DNA of 64,000 nt from Schinkia azotoformans LMG 9581 (lineage in GTDB: Bacteria > Bacillota > Bacilli > Bacillales > Bacillaceae_J), in the NCBI RefSeq assembly GCF_000307855.1, contig NZ_AJLR01000146.1, positions 124,001-188,000 of the forward strand. The letters are read 5' to 3'. Both the position numbers and the translations under genes were made by a program. Positions within the stretch are counted from its first letter, which is position 1, and the number at the start of each line of letters is the position of its first letter. Under the pieces are notes generated by a model. It worked only from the letters and a program-made list of their open reading frames with translations, made no database searches and was not told the origin of the DNA. Below are positions 63,181 through 64,000 of the stretch, in pieces.

Positions 63181-64000
63181 ATGCAGAATCATCCTCAACT
63201 TCCGGGTCATGTGAATATGGACCAATTCAATCAGATGTTAATTTCTCCAGAATCGTTTGCTGCAAAACCTGAATCACTTACAGAGCAACTATTTGTAGAG
63301 CGATCCCTAACAGAAAACAAGTTTTGGTTAAGAATTATGAAAGAACACTCCCTATTTTTAGGGGAAGGCTTTAATCGAAAGGATACACATCTTATTCAAC
63401 AAACCGATAGATTTTATCATTATTTTGAACAGCAAGAAAAGAAGGCTTACCAAACGCCGAACAATGTGGAATTAGTTAGAAAGTTAAACGAAGAAAGTAT
63501 AGATCTCGTACAAGGATTTCGTAATTTTAAAAGAAATCTTTTGATTCTAATCATTAATTGTAAGATTAGCGGTTTCAACTTTCCTTTGCTCGTGGATCAC
63601 ATTGCAAGGGAAGCAGAATATTTTATGCGAACTTTAAATAAGTTCAATAAGGGCATTTTAGACCCCATCCAAGATGCAATTATAACTGAAAACGTATTTT
63701 GGATACGAATCATGATGGAACATTCCCGTTTTATTGCCTCTTTGTTAGACCAGTCTGAACGAAATTTGGTCATTACAGCACGTAAATTTGGTGACGATTT
63801 CGAAACACTATTAAATCAAGCTAGAGATGTTGAGTCGATGTTGTATCGTAAACAACCAACATATCCGATCATCGGCAAATTAAATAATGATAGTGAAAAT
63901 GCAGCTCAAGAAATACTTGCCTTTAAGAAGGCAGGGTTGGAATTGATCAAATCATGCCAAATCCGAAATGTAATAAGCCCTTTATTAGCTGACCATGTGG
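63181..64000 (+). CDS. DUF2935 family protein, 3' end beyond the window
   Basis: Open from ATG 63181 (AAAGGAGG upstream) to the window edge, 273 codons seen. Two homologous helical repeats: FVERSLTENKFWLRIMKEHS near 39 and IITENVFWIRIMMEHSRFIA near 163, each with W.RIM.EHS. This matches DUF2935, a four-helix-bundle family found in Bacilli and Clostridia; the conserved Glu and His residues suggest a di-metal site. Function unknown. Only the extreme C-terminus is missing. Confidence 0.8.
   Translation, partial: MQNHPQLPGHVNMDQFNQMLISPESFAAKPESLTEQLFVERSLTENKFWLRIMKEHSLFLGEGFNRKDTHLIQQTDRFYHYFEQQEKKAYQTPNNVELVRKLNEESIDLVQGFRNFKRNLLILIINCKISGFNFPLLVDHIAREAEYFMRTLNKFNKGILDPIQDAIITENVFWIRIMMEHSRFIASLLDQSERNLVITARKFGDDFETLLNQARDVESMLYRKQPTYPIIGKLNNDSENAAQEILAFKKAGLELIKSCQIRNVISPLLADHV

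Overview
The window is AT-rich chromosomal DNA from an aerobic, endospore-forming Gram-positive bacterium, most likely Bacillaceae near Bacillus, Neobacillus or Mesobacillus. This rests on spore-coat CotY/CotZ-type proteins, SpsA/SpsB and CgeB homologues, sigma-K-like promoters, AGGAGG-type ribosome binding sites, frequent GTG/TTG starts, and genes closely matching Bacillus csaA, yjcG, yutG, lutABC, bdbDC, cadCA, phoP and pstS. No rRNA, tRNA, CRISPR array or complete insertion sequence was found.

Layout. 0-19.6 kb is a spore-surface island. It holds small-barrel proteins, two CotY/CotZ-like coat proteins, a dTDP-rhamnose operon (rfbACBD), divergent spsAB, a six-gene operon cgeB-pseB-pseC-pseG-pseH-pseI for a pseudaminic-acid-type sugar, and a separate unit with a trifunctional fusion (NeuB-like synthase + CMP-sugar cytidylyltransferase + aldo-keto reductase) and an SDR. 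Two DUF4183 proteins close it. 19.7-25.5 kb holds an amidase with a small paralogue of its own C-terminal domain, a DUF1360 protein, a FapA-like DUF342 protein, csaA, yjcG and yutG, with several repeats. 25.5-26.0 kb is an unassigned stretch that folds as a structured RNA ending in a terminator, just before a two-gene carboxyspermidine/carboxynorspermidine pathway.

28.5-43.4 kb is a catabolic/transport island: a GntR regulator with repeated operators, two enolase-superfamily enzymes, a complete peptide/opine-type ABC importer, an SDR, a RidA-like protein, a ThDP enzyme, an M20 peptidase and an aldehyde dehydrogenase. Its substrate is not evident. 43.5-49.2 kb carries a LutR-like regulator, lutABC for L-lactate oxidation, and a ptsI with no ptsH beside it. 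49.2-52.6 kb has bdbDC, a flavin-type protein, a Crp/Fnr regulator and a tiny protein that is half Cys+His, built on an 18-residue repeat. 53-58 kb is an RND efflux operon with a TetR regulator and matching palindromic operators. 58.4-61 kb is cadC-cadA. 61-63 kb is phoP and pstS, each with a Pho box. The window ends inside a DUF2935 gene.

The most striking observation is cadA. Its reading frame starts at the expected ATG, overlapping cadC, but the first cysteine of the metal-binding GxxCxxC motif is a TGA codon. A 6-bp hairpin with a G-initial loop lies 21 nt downstream of that TGA, as in bacterial SECIS elements. The locus is therefore either a selenoprotein (or otherwise recoded) metal ATPase or a very precisely placed nonsense mutation. 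Other leads are the unassigned RNA before the polyamine genes, the trifunctional sugar enzyme and the uncharacterised catabolic island.
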